Source: Flavobacterium haoranii
Lineage (GTDB): Bacteria > Bacteroidota > Bacteroidia > Flavobacteriales > Flavobacteriaceae
NCBI GenBank assembly: GCA_003246205.1
Contig: QKBC01000013.1
Location: 1-64,000, forward strand
DNA length: 64,000 bases
Reading direction: 5' to 3'
This document shows positions 9,145-17,473 of the stretch, piece after piece. Within the stretch, counting starts at the first letter, position 1; each line of letters begins with the position of its first letter. A model generated the notes under the pieces. The model was not told the DNA's origin. It did not search any database and saw only the letters and a list, made by a program, of their open reading frames with translations. Made by a program: the position numbers and the translations under genes.

Positions 9145-10848
9145 ATGAAAAAAAATAGTATATATATAGCATTAGTAGCTGTCGGATTGGTTCTCGGATG
9201 GTTACTCTTCGGGAATAAAGAAACAAAAAAAGAAGAAAGTCCTGTAACAACTCAGGAAACGAAAAAACAAATGTGGACGTGTTCTATGCATCCTCAGATT
9301 ATGAAGACAGAACCCGGAAAATGCCCGATTTGTGGTATGGATCTTATTCCGGTAGATCATGATCATCAGGGAGGTTTATCAAAAGATCAGTTTAAATTGA
9401 CAGAGAATGCTTTAGCTCTGGCAGATGTTCAGACAACCATAGTAGGCAATGGCAATGGAGATGGCAATGTTTTGATTGTTTCAGGAAAAATATCTGAAAA
9501 TGAAGAAGCAAATGCTGTTCAGGCTAGTTATTTTTCAGGGAGAATAGAACAATTATATATCAATTTTACCGGAGAAGAGGCTAGGGCAGGCCAATTATTA
9601 GCAACAATCTATTCGCCGGAACTAGTCAAAGCACAGCAAGAGCTGATAACGGCGGCTTCTTTAAAAAGTACTCAACCAGAACTTTATAAAGCGGTAAGAA
9701 ATAAGCTGAAATTATTAAAGTTGTCAGACTCTCAGATCAATCAGATAGAAAGCTCAGGAAAGGTAAAGGAATATTTTCCTATTTATGCAACTGTGAGCGG
9801 AACGGTTTACGAAAAAATGGTAGAGCAGGGCGACTATGTGAAGCAGGGACAACCTTTGTTTAAGATTTCAAACTTAAATTCCGTTTGGGCTAATTTTGAT
9901 ATCTACGAAAATCAAATAAGCAATTTTAAAGTAGGACAAGCCATAGTCATCACTACAGAAGCGTATCCTAATGAGGTTTTTAAAGCCAAAATAGCTTTTA
10001 TTGACCCGATTCTGAACCCGAATACACGAGTGGTAAAAATGCGTGCAGAGATTAATAATAAAGATCGAAAATTGAAACCGTCGATGTTTGTTAAAGGAAA
10101 AACCGATAGAATTAGCAATTCAAAAGAGACTTTAACTGTACCGGCGACAGCAGTATTATGGACCGGAAAACGTTCAATTGTTTATATAAAACCGAAGCCT
10201 GACGAACCGGTTTTTGAAATGCGGGAAGTATTATTGGGTGAAAAATTAGGTGAAGAATATGAAATAAAAGGAGGTTTACAAGCCGGAGAAGAAATTGTAA
10301 CCAACGGCGTTTTTACGATTGATGCGTCTGCTCAATTGCAGGGCAAAAAATCAATGATGAACAGGGAAACCAAAAAAACAGGAGAAATTAAGATTCCTAT
10401 AGCATTTAAGGATCAATTACAAGGTATTTATGATACCTATATTGAATTAAAAGACGCTTTGGTTAATAGCGACTCAAAACAGGCAAATCAATTGGCTTCC
10501 AAAATAGAGAAAGGGATTAAATCAGTAGACATGAAATTAATGCCAAACGAAGCGACTCATAAGCAATGGATGTTAATTGATCGTGCCATAGAAGAAAGTG
10601 CAACTGCTATTTCAAAATCTTCAGATATTGAAAATCAGCGAAAAGCCTTCAAAAAAATGTCAAACCAATTGATTTTAGCTGTTGAAAATTTTGGAATTAA
10701 CAAAACTACGTACAAACTATATTGCCCGATGGCAGATAGTGATAGCGGAGCTTACTGGTTAAGCAATGAAGAAAAAGTTTTAAATCCCTATTTCGGGGAG
10801 AAAATGCTAAAGTGTGGCGAAGTAAAAGAGAAAATTAATAACAAATAA
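9145..10848 (+). CDS. CusB-like periplasmic adaptor with heavy-metal-binding domain
   Basis: A 567-residue membrane-fusion protein. It has an N-terminal anchor (~6-22), then a heavy-metal-binding domain at 43-70 (MWTCSMHP...GKCPICGM; Cys46, Met48, His49, Cys60, Cys63, Met65), then the HlyD-like barrel-sandwich and beta-barrel region (GTVYEKMVEQGDYVKQGQ). The C-terminal ~150 residues look like DUF3347 and end with a second Cys/Met cluster (YCPMADSDSG, EKMLKCGEV). It joins the RND pump to the outer-membrane channel and probably passes on metal. The ligand set agrees with Cu(I)/Ag(I). It lies between the TolC gene (11 bp) and the HMA lipoprotein gene (15 bp). Confidence 0.92.
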   Translation: MKKNSIYIALVAVGLVLGWLLFGNKETKKEESPVTTQETKKQMWTCSMHPQIMKTEPGKCPICGMDLIPVDHDHQGGLSKDQFKLTENALALADVQTTIVGNGNGDGNVLIVSGKISENEEANAVQASYFSGRIEQLYINFTGEEARAGQLLATIYSPELVKAQQELITAASLKSTQPELYKAVRNKLKLLKLSDSQINQIESSGKVKEYFPIYATVSGTVYEKMVEQGDYVKQGQPLFKISNLNSVWANFDIYENQISNFKVGQAIVITTEAYPNEVFKAKIAFIDPILNPNTRVVKMRAEINNKDRKLKPSMFVKGKTDRISNSKETLTVPATAVLWTGKRSIVYIKPKPDEPVFEMREVLLGEKLGEEYEIKGGLQAGEEIVTNGVFTIDASAQLQGKKSMMNRETKKTGEIKIPIAFKDQLQGIYDTYIELKDALVNSDSKQANQLASKIEKGIKSVDMKLMPNEATHKQWMLIDRAIEESATAISKSSDIENQRKAFKKMSNQLILAVENFGINKTTYKLYCPMADSDSGAYWLSNEEKVLNPYFGEKMLKCGEVKEKINNK

Positions 10849-10863
10849 TTTAATATAAATAGT

Positions 10864-11274
10864 ATGAAAAAAGTAATCTTAAGTGGTTTAATGCTTGCAG
10901 CATTGAGTGTTACCGGATGTAAAAACGAAGCTAAAAACGAAACGGAAATGGCTGTGGCTGAACAAACTGAAAATGCAGCTAAAGGACAATTAGCAGACGC
11001 TACATTCGGAGTACGTGGAAATTGTGAAATGTGTAAAAGTACAATCGAAGAAGCTGTAAATAAATTGGAAGGAATTTCTAAAGCCGATTGGGATGTATCT
11101 AAAAAACAAATTAGTGTATCTTTCGATGCTTCAAAAACTAATTTAGAGGCTATTCACAAAGCAATTGCTGATTCAGGGTATGATACCGATAAATTAAATG
11201 GAAGTACGGAAGCGTATGACAATTTACCGGGATGTTGTCAATATGACCATACTATGGAGATGAGTTTGAAATAA
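10864..11274 (+). CDS. HMA-domain lipoprotein, probable periplasmic copper chaperone
   Basis: A 136-residue protein with a lipobox (SVTGC; lipidated Cys19), then an acidic Asn/Glu-rich linker, then a heavy-metal-associated ferredoxin-like domain (~45-115) in which the usual GMTCxxC loop reads GNCEMCKS (Cys54, Cys57). A second potential site lies in the tail: Cys124, Cys125, His129, Met131 and Met133. It is the last gene of the efflux operon, 15 bp after the CusB-like adaptor, and a terminator follows at once. Inferred role: collecting Cu(I)/Ag(I) in the periplasm and handing it to the pump. The domain call is firm; the partner is inferred from position. Confidence 0.85.
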   Translation: MKKVILSGLMLAALSVTGCKNEAKNETEMAVAEQTENAAKGQLADATFGVRGNCEMCKSTIEEAVNKLEGISKADWDVSKKQISVSFDASKTNLEAIHKAIADSGYDTDKLNGSTEAYDNLPGCCQYDHTMEMSLK

Positions 11275-11275
11275 G

Positions 11276-11310
11276 AAAAAAGAGGAAATCAATTGATTTC
11301 CTCTTTTTTT
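11276..11310 (+). terminator. Terminator of the metal efflux operon
   Basis: A perfect palindrome centred at 11292/11293 (AAAAGAGGAAATCAA and its complement) ends in seven T residues, directly after the stop codon of the HMA lipoprotein. Confidence 0.85.
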
Positions 11311-11559
11311 GGATAAACTAATCGTTTTAAATGATTGTATTTCCGTTATACAATGTTTAACAGTTTAGTACCGATAAACAGAATTTTTGAAAAGAGTAGT
11401 AGGTGATACCTAAAATTAGGTATTGTGGGAATTATTGGAAATAGTTAAGTTTGAGGCGATGAAACAATATTGTTAATTTTTTGATAGATTAAGAAGTAGT
11501 AAAAAGATTGTTTTAATATTTAATCAAATTTATAAGTACAAGGAAATAATATATATAAA
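11311..11559. other. AT-rich intergenic region, no gene seen
   Basis: This stretch between the efflux-operon terminator and the next start codon has no plausible open frame and no RNA-like structure that I can recognise. It must hold the promoter of the downstream membrane-protein pair, but I find no convincing TTG/TAnnTTTG pair in it. Confidence 0.5.
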
Positions 11560-12690
11560 ATGAACGATAAATCAGGTTTAGTACAGAAGGTACTTGAGAT
11601 GCTTAAAAAAAGGGAATTAACGTATCGAATTGATAAGTATTTAGACGCAAAAGATCTGACATTAGAAGAGAAAGAAAGTATAAAAAGTGAAGCTTCAAGA
11701 ATGTATCATGATTATATAGTGGAATTTCTTAAAAAAAGGAATAAAATATGGTTTTATATAGGAGTTGGTTTAGTAATTTTTTTACCGCTTTTTTTCTTCT
11801 TTTACCTACCGTCTCAAAATATTGTAGATAATGTTGGAATATTATCGGCTTTAGGTGCTTTTTTACTATGTTTATCAATTTACCTGATTTTTGTGTTTTA
11901 TCATTCATGGTATCCTGAAAATATCCCTCAGAAACCCACATTAGATTTTAATATCGGAAGTTTCTTTTTACCTTTTATTGCTCTGGCGAGTGTACCGATT
12001 GTTATTTTTTATTTTATAATCCAATATTGTATTGAAAGCGGTGCAGAGAAGATTTTATTGGAAACAAAAGTTGAAGCTACCGGCGTAGTTATAGCAGGAA
12101 CTTATTATGAATCTATAGGTTTAAGAAGAAAGCGCCCGGATGATGCGGAGATTACGGTAAAATTTAGAACTAAGGATAAAAAAATAATAACGAGAACTGT
12201 TGAAATAACGCCTTCTCAGTTTAATCATTTTTACAAAGGTCAGAATGTAGATTTAATTTATTCAAGCGACAACCCTAATAATATGATGTTGTTGAATTCA
12301 AAGGAAAAAATACAATCTGTTTTTAAAACAGAAGAGAGAGAAGTAGTTTTTGATGATTTAATTGGTTTTATCGATGATGATAAGGATCAGATAACAAATA
12401 AACTAAAAAAGATTGCTTACGGATGGAAATATGACGAAAGTAGAAAGTCATGGATTAACTTAAGCAAAGATTGTGCAATAAGGAAACAAGGAGCTGAGAT
12501 TTTGTTCTTTCCTAGAAAAGAAACATATATATTTTTAGAACATAATTTAAGAAAAGGCAATTATATAAAAGTAGATGAAGAGGGAAATGGGGTTAGTGCC
12601 CGATATAAAAAAGATAATTACATTTTGGATAAGATGTTTTTGGGAGAAAATAATCGAGGAATAGTTTTTTATAGAATTTATAAATATTAA
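11560..12690 (+). CDS. Membrane protein with DUF3592-like extracytoplasmic domain
   Basis: A 376-residue protein of unknown function. A charged cytoplasmic N-terminus (1-60) is followed by TM helices at about 63-83, 93-116 and 136-155, then a beta-rich domain at ~165-250. Its pattern VEATGVVIAG...EITVKFRT...KGQNVDLIYSSDNPNNMML resembles DUF3592 proteins, where a short OB/SH3-like fold ends in a YdPxNP motif. The C-terminal ~130 residues (a WKYDESRKSW segment and strongly charged strands) are not recognised. It is followed 10 bp later by another membrane protein in the same direction, so the two probably form an operon. Confidence 0.6.
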   Translation: MNDKSGLVQKVLEMLKKRELTYRIDKYLDAKDLTLEEKESIKSEASRMYHDYIVEFLKKRNKIWFYIGVGLVIFLPLFFFFYLPSQNIVDNVGILSALGAFLLCLSIYLIFVFYHSWYPENIPQKPTLDFNIGSFFLPFIALASVPIVIFYFIIQYCIESGAEKILLETKVEATGVVIAGTYYESIGLRRKRPDDAEITVKFRTKDKKIITRTVEITPSQFNHFYKGQNVDLIYSSDNPNNMMLLNSKEKIQSVFKTEEREVVFDDLIGFIDDDKDQITNKLKKIAYGWKYDESRKSWINLSKDCAIRKQGAEILFFPRKETYIFLEHNLRKGNYIKVDEEGNGVSARYKKDNYILDKMFLGENNRGIVFYRIYKY

Positions 12691-12700
12691 TTACAGCGAT

Positions 12701-13339
12701 ATGGTTTTAGGATTGGTAACAATAAAGCCTTACAAAAAGTTAAATAAGCAATATATAGGAACTCAATTTTTTGTTCTGGGAATTCCTTTGTTTCCTGTTA
12801 ATAGCTATTTTTTTAATGATAATTTACCCTTACAAAATGTAGAAATAGGAATTCATAGTGCTCATGTAGTTAAGATTTATTCAACTATTTTCTTTTTATT
12901 ATTTTGTCTGTTACTCTTTATCCCTGAATTCATAAGAATAGATGTCTCTTATAAAGTATTAATGATTTTAACAGCATTAGCTTTTTTACTCATACTCCTT
13001 TTTAAATACGATAAGACTTCTGATGAAGAGAAAGATCTTAGAATTAAGCTGGAACAAATTGTAGGTATAAATATTCTACCTAAAGAAATTAATGTAGAGA
13101 CTTCTATTTCACTAAAAAATAGATTTACAAAAATGCTTCAGGCTAAACTGAATACTACAAAATATATTAATGAAATTTTGAATGAAAATTTATATGAAAA
13201 AGAACATTTACCTTTAATTTTTGTGATTTCATTTTATGAATACAGAATAAATCCGTCATTAAAAAATAAAGAAAAAGTGATTTATTTTTATAATGAGGCT
13301 TATGCTAAAGAACTTTCAAAATTTGTTTTAAACCTTTAA
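12701..13339 (+). CDS. Hypothetical membrane protein
   Basis: A 212-residue protein I do not recognise. The N-terminus carries IGTQFFVLGIPLFPVNSYFF, a stretch resembling the membrane-proximal part of small bacterial membrane proteins that usually follow a zinc ribbon, which is absent here. Two TM helices lie at about 60-78 and 84-103. The remaining ~105 residues are charged and helical and probably cytoplasmic. It starts 10 bp after the DUF3592-like gene, so joint expression and a shared envelope role are likely. Confidence 0.6.
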   Translation: MVLGLVTIKPYKKLNKQYIGTQFFVLGIPLFPVNSYFFNDNLPLQNVEIGIHSAHVVKIYSTIFFLLFCLLLFIPEFIRIDVSYKVLMILTALAFLLILLFKYDKTSDEEKDLRIKLEQIVGINILPKEINVETSISLKNRFTKMLQAKLNTTKYINEILNENLYEKEHLPLIFVISFYEYRINPSLKNKEKVIYFYNEAYAKELSKFVLNL

Positions 13340-13405
13340 TGTAAAATTAATTGTTTATTCATCAATCTTCAAAATTCATTAGCCTTTCTTGTTGTACCAT
13401 TACTT

Positions 13406-13834
13406 CTAGTCAGAATCTACAATTACTTTTTTAGGATTATTAGGATCGTACTTTATCCATATAATATTTCCTTTTTGTAGCTTGTGTAATTCCATCTTGG
13501 AAAAATATCCTGAAAACTGTGTTTCATAAACAGGAATATGTTCTGACATAATTCTGAGATATAATTTTATTTGGGGATTATAACGGTTATCATACATTCC
13601 GGTTTCTTTTGCCTCTAAAATTTCGGCAGAGGCGGAAATACCCGATTGTTTGAGTTTTTTTGATCTCAATCTTTTTGAAAAAGAACTAATTAGAATTAAT
13701 CCTACTGCTAAAACCGGAATTAATGTTCTAATCTGGTTAATCCATGGTAGATCTGAAAATTGGAAGGATATAACAATAGCTATCGGGATTAATAAGAGAA
13801 ACCAACCGTTTTGTATTTCGTATTTATATCTCAT
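13406..13834 (-). CDS. Small DUF3592-like membrane protein
   Basis: A 142-residue protein with two TM helices (about 10-27 and 35-52), then a beta domain ASAEILEAKETG...IKLYLRI...LQKGNIIWIKYDPNNPKKVIV. The final YDPNNPKKV is the usual ending of DUF3592-type domains, and the same architecture occurs in the larger protein encoded at 11560-12690 on the other strand. It starts 9 bp downstream of the stop of the FAD monooxygenase gene and probably shares its transcript. Function unknown. Confidence 0.65.
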   Translation of the reverse strand: MRYKYEIQNGWFLLLIPIAIVISFQFSDLPWINQIRTLIPVLAVGLILISSFSKRLRSKKLKQSGISASAEILEAKETGMYDNRYNPQIKLYLRIMSEHIPVYETQFSGYFSKMELHKLQKGNIIWIKYDPNNPKKVIVDSD

Positions 13835-13843
13835 AGTGATGAA

Positions 13844-14971
13844 TTATGATTGAAGGGTAAATAGTTTTATATTTTGTTTTCGGGTAGCTGATTTGGGAAT
13901 TAAAGGCGTTATCAGATTTCGTAAAAATACCATAATAGGATTGTCAGTTTGAGCCAATTTGCCTAGTTTCCAACTGGTATTGGTAACATAATGAGCCTTT
14001 TTTATTCGAATGTTTTGATATTTTGCAAAAGCGCTTTCAACAGTGTTTTCTTCCTTTAGGCAATTACTTAGAACCAAGGCACTTTCTATAGCTTGGCAGG
14101 CGCCTTGTCCCATATTGGGAGTAGTCGCATGAGCCGCGTCGCCAATAAGGCATATATTTTTGTTGTACCATTTATTCATTGGTTCTAAATCCCAAATTTC
14201 ATTGAGTAGAACGTCTTCTTGCTTAGTGTGATCAATGATTTTTGAAATAACAGGATAGTAATCAGCAAAAATTTCTTTCAGATTAGGATTTTGAAGAGCT
14301 GAATTTTTATTGATTAAGGCGTACCAATACACTTCATCCTTAGAAATATGTACAAAACCGAACCGATTGCCCTTACCCCAAGCTTCTTTTAATTGATTAT
14401 TGTATTTTGAGTCCAGCGTAATTTTGGCAATGCCCCGCCAGCATAATTGGTTTGCATCTCTTAATGAAAAATCTTTAAATGTGGATTTTCTAACTTCCGA
14501 ATGAATGCCGTCAGCACCTATTAAAATTGATGTGTTATGCTCAGTTCCATCGGTAAAATGCAATGTGATATTAGAATGCTCTTGAGTTAGAAATTCCAAC
14601 TTTTTGTTTAGGTATATAGGCGTATCTCCTAAATGATTGATTAGTATTTTATGAAGCTCGGCACGGTGGATAGCTACATTTTTTACTCCGAATTCAGATT
14701 CCAGTTCTGTAAAGTCCACACTAGTTAAAGTTTTTAGCTTTTTATTAGTTGATTCCATAGAACTGGTATAATTAGCATGTTTTAAAATAGCATCATAAAC
14801 ACCCAGTTTTTGATACACTTGCATAGCATTCATAGCCAAATTGATTCCTGAGCCTGCTTTTTTGAATTTTGGAGCAGCTTCAAAAATTTCAACTTCAAAA
14901 CCTCTTTGTTTTAAAGCGATAGCAGTAGTTAAACCTGCAATACCTGCTCCTATAATGGTGATTTTTTTCAT
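13844..14971 (-). CDS. FAD-dependent aromatic-type monooxygenase
   Basis: A 375-residue group A flavoprotein hydroxylase. It shows the three family motifs: the N-terminal dinucleotide motif IIGAGIAGLTTA (about 5-16), the DG motif GADGIHSEVR, and the second FAD motif LIGDAAHATTPNMGQGA. The length is normal for the family, which includes salicylate/6-hydroxynicotinate hydroxylases, zeaxanthin epoxidase-like enzymes and TetX. Nothing visible fixes the substrate. It probably oxidises a small aromatic or polycyclic compound with NAD(P)H and O2 in the cytoplasm. The upstream region holds an 18-bp direct repeat that overlaps the likely promoter. The gene precedes a small DUF3592-like gene by 9 bp. 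Confidence 0.85.
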   Translation of the reverse strand: MKKITIIGAGIAGLTTAIALKQRGFEVEIFEAAPKFKKAGSGINLAMNAMQVYQKLGVYDAILKHANYTSSMESTNKKLKTLTSVDFTELESEFGVKNVAIHRAELHKILINHLGDTPIYLNKKLEFLTQEHSNITLHFTDGTEHNTSILIGADGIHSEVRKSTFKDFSLRDANQLCWRGIAKITLDSKYNNQLKEAWGKGNRFGFVHISKDEVYWYALINKNSALQNPNLKEIFADYYPVISKIIDHTKQEDVLLNEIWDLEPMNKWYNKNICLIGDAAHATTPNMGQGACQAIESALVLSNCLKEENTVESAFAKYQNIRIKKAHYVTNTSWKLGKLAQTDNPIMVFLRNLITPLIPKSATRKQNIKLFTLQS

Positions 14972-14985
14972 TTAGAATTGATTTG

Positions 14986-15032
14986 ATTAGGTCAAATGTA
15001 CTAAAATAAATTAAATTAGGTCAAGTGTACTA
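14986..15032 (-). promoter_or_regulatory. Monooxygenase promoter built on an 18-bp direct repeat
   Basis: Two near-identical 18-mers, ATTAGGTCAAATGTACTA at 14986-15003 and ATTAGGTCAAGTGTACTA at 15015-15032 (+ strand), lie 29 bp apart. Read on the minus strand, the inner copy contains TACATTTG (TAnnTTTG, -7 element) at 15000-14993. The outer copy supplies a TTG 21 bp upstream of it, which matches the Flavobacterium consensus TTG-N17-23-TAnnTTTG. Each copy also has partial dyad symmetry (AGGTCAAATGTACT), so a regulator may bind both. The -7 element ends about 20 bp before the ATG. Confidence 0.6.
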
Positions 15033-15237
15033 TTTTTAATTTTGTAGGAATTGTGAAAAATACCAATATGTATTACAAAAAAATTTAACTAAAATACAGA
15101 AACTATCTATTTTTTGAGCTTTATAGAAAAGGTCTGAAACAAGAGAGATATCAAAAGGAATCCGGGTCAAATAAAAAAAGTAGGCTTACTTTTAGATGTT
15201 TATTACTAAAACTAAAGTAGTTAAAGTGAAGTACAAA

Positions 15238-15270
15238 TAAAAAATCCCCACATTTCTGTGAGGATTTTAC
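15238..15270 (-). terminator. Terminator downstream of tRNA-Ser
   Basis: On the minus strand an AAAATCCTCACA arm pairs with TGTGGGGATTTT (one mismatch, 4-nt loop) and runs into a T tract. It sits a few bases beyond the tRNA 3' end. Confidence 0.75.
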
Positions 15271-15276
15271 TTTTCG

Positions 15277-15361
15277 CGGAGAAAGAGGGATTCGAACCCC
15301 CGGACCTGTTACAGTCAACAGTTTTCAAGACTGCCGCATTCGACCACTCTGCCATTTCTCC
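15277..15361 (-). tRNA. tRNA-Ser (UGA anticodon)
   Basis: An 85-nt gene read on the minus strand. The acceptor stem GGAGAAA pairs with TTTCTCC, with G73 as discriminator. The D-arm region reads GCAGAGTGGTCGAATGCGGC, and the anticodon loop CTTGAAA gives UGA. A long class II variable arm follows (GTTGACTGTAACAG), then the T-arm GGGGGTTCGAATCCC. The long variable arm and the U-G-A anticodon together identify serine. CCA is not encoded. Confidence 0.95.
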
Positions 15362-15547
15362 AGTAAGTTGCTATCATTTCCTGATTGCGAGTGCAAATAT
15401 AGTAAGCTTTTTTTAGTTTCAAAATGTTTTAGGATAAAAAAACTAACTTTTTTTTAATCTTTTTTTTAAATGTTTGATAATCAGTTTTTATGATTTCTGA
15501 ATAAAAAAACAAATTAGTAAAACGAGTTATTGTAATCGGTATTTCTG

Positions 15548-15555
15548 TACCTTTG
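15548..15555 (+). promoter_or_regulatory. Possible -7 element of the TauE/SafE gene
   Basis: TACCTTTG fits the TAnnTTTG consensus and lies about 20 bp before the ATG at 15575. A TTG stands at 15530-15532, but the 15-bp gap is shorter than the usual 17-23, so the pairing is weak. Confidence 0.4.
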
Positions 15556-15574
15556 TTATTCTTCTGAACAGATT

Positions 15575-16327
15575 ATGCATTTCGAATTTTCTTACTTGAT
15601 CTTAATTCCCATTGGTTTTATTGCCGGCTTTTTGAATACAATAGCTGGAGGCGGAACTTTATTAACATTGCCTGCCTTGATTTTTTTGGGACTTCCTGCT
15701 TCGGTTGCCAATGGAACGAACAGGATTGCTATTTTAGCACAAACCACTGCTGCTGTAAGAGGATTCAAAAGCAAAGGGGTTTCGATGTATCCTTTTAGTT
15801 TGTATCTCGGCATTTCTGCATTTTTAGGAGCGTTTATAGGAGCTAAATTGGCTGCGGATATCAGTGGAGTAGTGTTCAATAAAATTTTAGCGGTCATAAT
15901 GATCATGGTTTTATTGACCACAATCTTCAATCCGGTTAAATATAATAAGGATTATGTGGCTAAAGTGACAGGAAAGCCGCTATGGATTACTACGATTATT
16001 TTTTTCTTTTTAGGGATTTACGGTGGCTTTATTAATGCCGGAATAGGTTTCTTAATGTTGGTAATATTGCCTTATATTAACGGTTTAACACTTTTACAGG
16101 CTAATGTTACGAAAGTTTTTGTAGTGGCTTTGTATACGATAAGTGCAGTTATTGTTTTTGCTATAGAACATAAAATAAATTATGTTGTAGCCGGAATTTT
16201 AGCTTTAGGAAATACTTCCGGTGCTTGGGTAGGAAGCCGTTGGTCCGTAAAAAAAGACGATAGAGTTATCAAGATATTTTTAGTGATAACCGTATCGTCT
16301 TTAGCTATAAAACTTTGGTTTTTTTAA
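15575..16327 (+). CDS. TauE/SafE-family membrane permease
   Basis: A 250-residue integral membrane protein of the sulfite exporter TauE/SafE family (previously DUF81). The N-terminal signature GFIAGFLNTIAGGGTLLTLPALI is followed by seven or eight hydrophobic segments, with the second half repeat starting at GIYGGFINAGIGFLMLVILP. Members move small organic or inorganic anions, often sulfur compounds, but the substrate cannot be read from this sequence. It is transcribed alone, divergent from the tRNA and convergent with ribB, whose stop lies 5 bp beyond its own. Confidence 0.85.
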   Translation: MHFEFSYLILIPIGFIAGFLNTIAGGGTLLTLPALIFLGLPASVANGTNRIAILAQTTAAVRGFKSKGVSMYPFSLYLGISAFLGAFIGAKLAADISGVVFNKILAVIMIMVLLTTIFNPVKYNKDYVAKVTGKPLWITTIIFFFLGIYGGFINAGIGFLMLVILPYINGLTLLQANVTKVFVVALYTISAVIVFAIEHKINYVVAGILALGNTSGAWVGSRWSVKKDDRVIKIFLVITVSSLAIKLWFF

Positions 16328-16332
16328 ACCTT

Positions 16333-17466
16333 TTAGTAGTTTACGTATTCTGTGATTTCTAAGCCGTAGCCAATCATTCCTACTCGTTTTTGATGTTCTT
16401 CGGTATTGCTTAGGAAACGAAGTTTGGAAATATCTAAGTCATGAAGAATTTGAGCACCGATTCCAAAATCTTTAGCATCCATTTTGATTTGCGGAGCTTT
16501 CATTATTCCTTTTTCTTGTAGTTCTTTTAGTTCTACTAAACGCGGAAGTAAATCACTGGACTGCAACTCTTGATTGATAAAAATAATAGCGCCTTTGCCT
16601 TCTGCATTGATCTTATTGAACATATCGTCCAATTTTTTGTCAACATTGTTGGTTAAAGTACCTAAAATGTCATTATTAACCAATGTAGAGTTGATACGTG
16701 TTACTATTTCCTCTCCTTTTGTCCAGTTTCCTTTTGTTAGTGCTAGATGGACTTGTTTATTGGTAGTTTGTAAATATGCTCTCAATCTAAACGTGCCAAA
16801 ACGGGTTTCGATTTCAAAATCTTCTTTCTTTTGAATCAGGCTATCGTGTTGCATACGATAAGCTACTAAATCTTCAATAGAAACTAATTTCAAATCAAAT
16901 TTTTTAGCAACTTCAACTAATTGAGGTAAACGAGCCATTGTTCCGTCTTCATTCATAATCTCACAGATAACACCAGCTGGTTTGAATCCGGCCAAGCGAG
17001 CGAAGTCAATAGCCGCTTCTGTGTGCCCGGTTCTGCGTAGTACGCCTCCTTGTTTTGCAATTAATGGGAAAATATGCCCAGGCCGTCCTAATTCAAACGG
17101 TTTGGTTTCATGGTCAATCAATGCTTGTATGGTTTTTGCTCTGTCTCCTGCTGATATACCAGTGGTAACTCCTTTGCCTCTTAGGTCTACAGAAACAGTA
17201 AAAGCCGTTTCCATAGTATCAGTATTATTAGTAACCATGGCATGTAGATCAAGTTCCTTACAACGGCTTTCAGTAAGCGGAGCACAGATTAGTCCACGTC
17301 CGTGAGTTGCCATAAAGTTGATCATTTCCGGGGTACATTTTTCGGCAGCAGCCAAGAAATCACCTTCATTTTCACGATCTTCATCATCTACTACGATAAT
17401 GATTTTTCCTTGGCGAATGTCTTCAATCGCTTCTTCTATTGTACTTAGTTGTATGTTGTTTGACAT
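16333..17466 (-). CDS. ribB: 3,4-dihydroxy-2-butanone-4-phosphate synthase with degenerate GTP cyclohydrolase II domain
   Basis: A 377-residue RibBA-like fusion. The N-terminal half (1-200) is a complete DHBP synthase: [14 protein letters not shown] metal/substrate loop, [10 protein letters not shown], and [17 protein letters not shown]. It makes the four-carbon riboflavin precursor from ribulose 5-phosphate. The C-terminal half keeps the GTP cyclohydrolase II fold, but the zinc loop (usually CLTGDxxxSxRCDC) reads [15 protein letters not shown] with no cysteine, and the HRQEGRGIGL segment reads [11 protein letters not shown]. That half is therefore predicted to be inactive in GTP ring opening, and a separate RibA should exist elsewhere. 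It is the last gene of the tpx-dgkA-ftsK-LolA-LptF/G operon, 7 bp after the permease gene. Confidence 0.9.
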   Translation of the reverse strand: MSNNIQLSTIEEAIEDIRQGKIIIVVDDEDRENEGDFLAAAEKCTPEMINFMATHGRGLICAPLTESRCKELDLHAMVTNNTDTMETAFTVSVDLRGKGVTTGISAGDRAKTIQALIDHETKPFELGRPGHIFPLIAKQGGVLRRTGHTEAAIDFARLAGFKPAGVICEIMNEDGTMARLPQLVEVAKKFDLKLVSIEDLVAYRMQHDSLIQKKEDFEIETRFGTFRLRAYLQTTNKQVHLALTKGNWTKGEEIVTRINSTLVNNDILGTLTNNVDKKLDDMFNKINAEGKGAIIFINQELQSSDLLPRLVELKELQEKGIMKAPQIKMDAKDFGIGAQILHDLDISKLRFLSNTEEHQKRVGMIGYGLEITEYVNY

Positions 17467-17473
17467 GATATGT

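Noticed and set aside
13844..14971. Tetracycline-inactivating TetX
   Set aside because: The protein has the general group A monooxygenase motifs only; nothing visible places it in the TetX subgroup rather than other hydroxylases.
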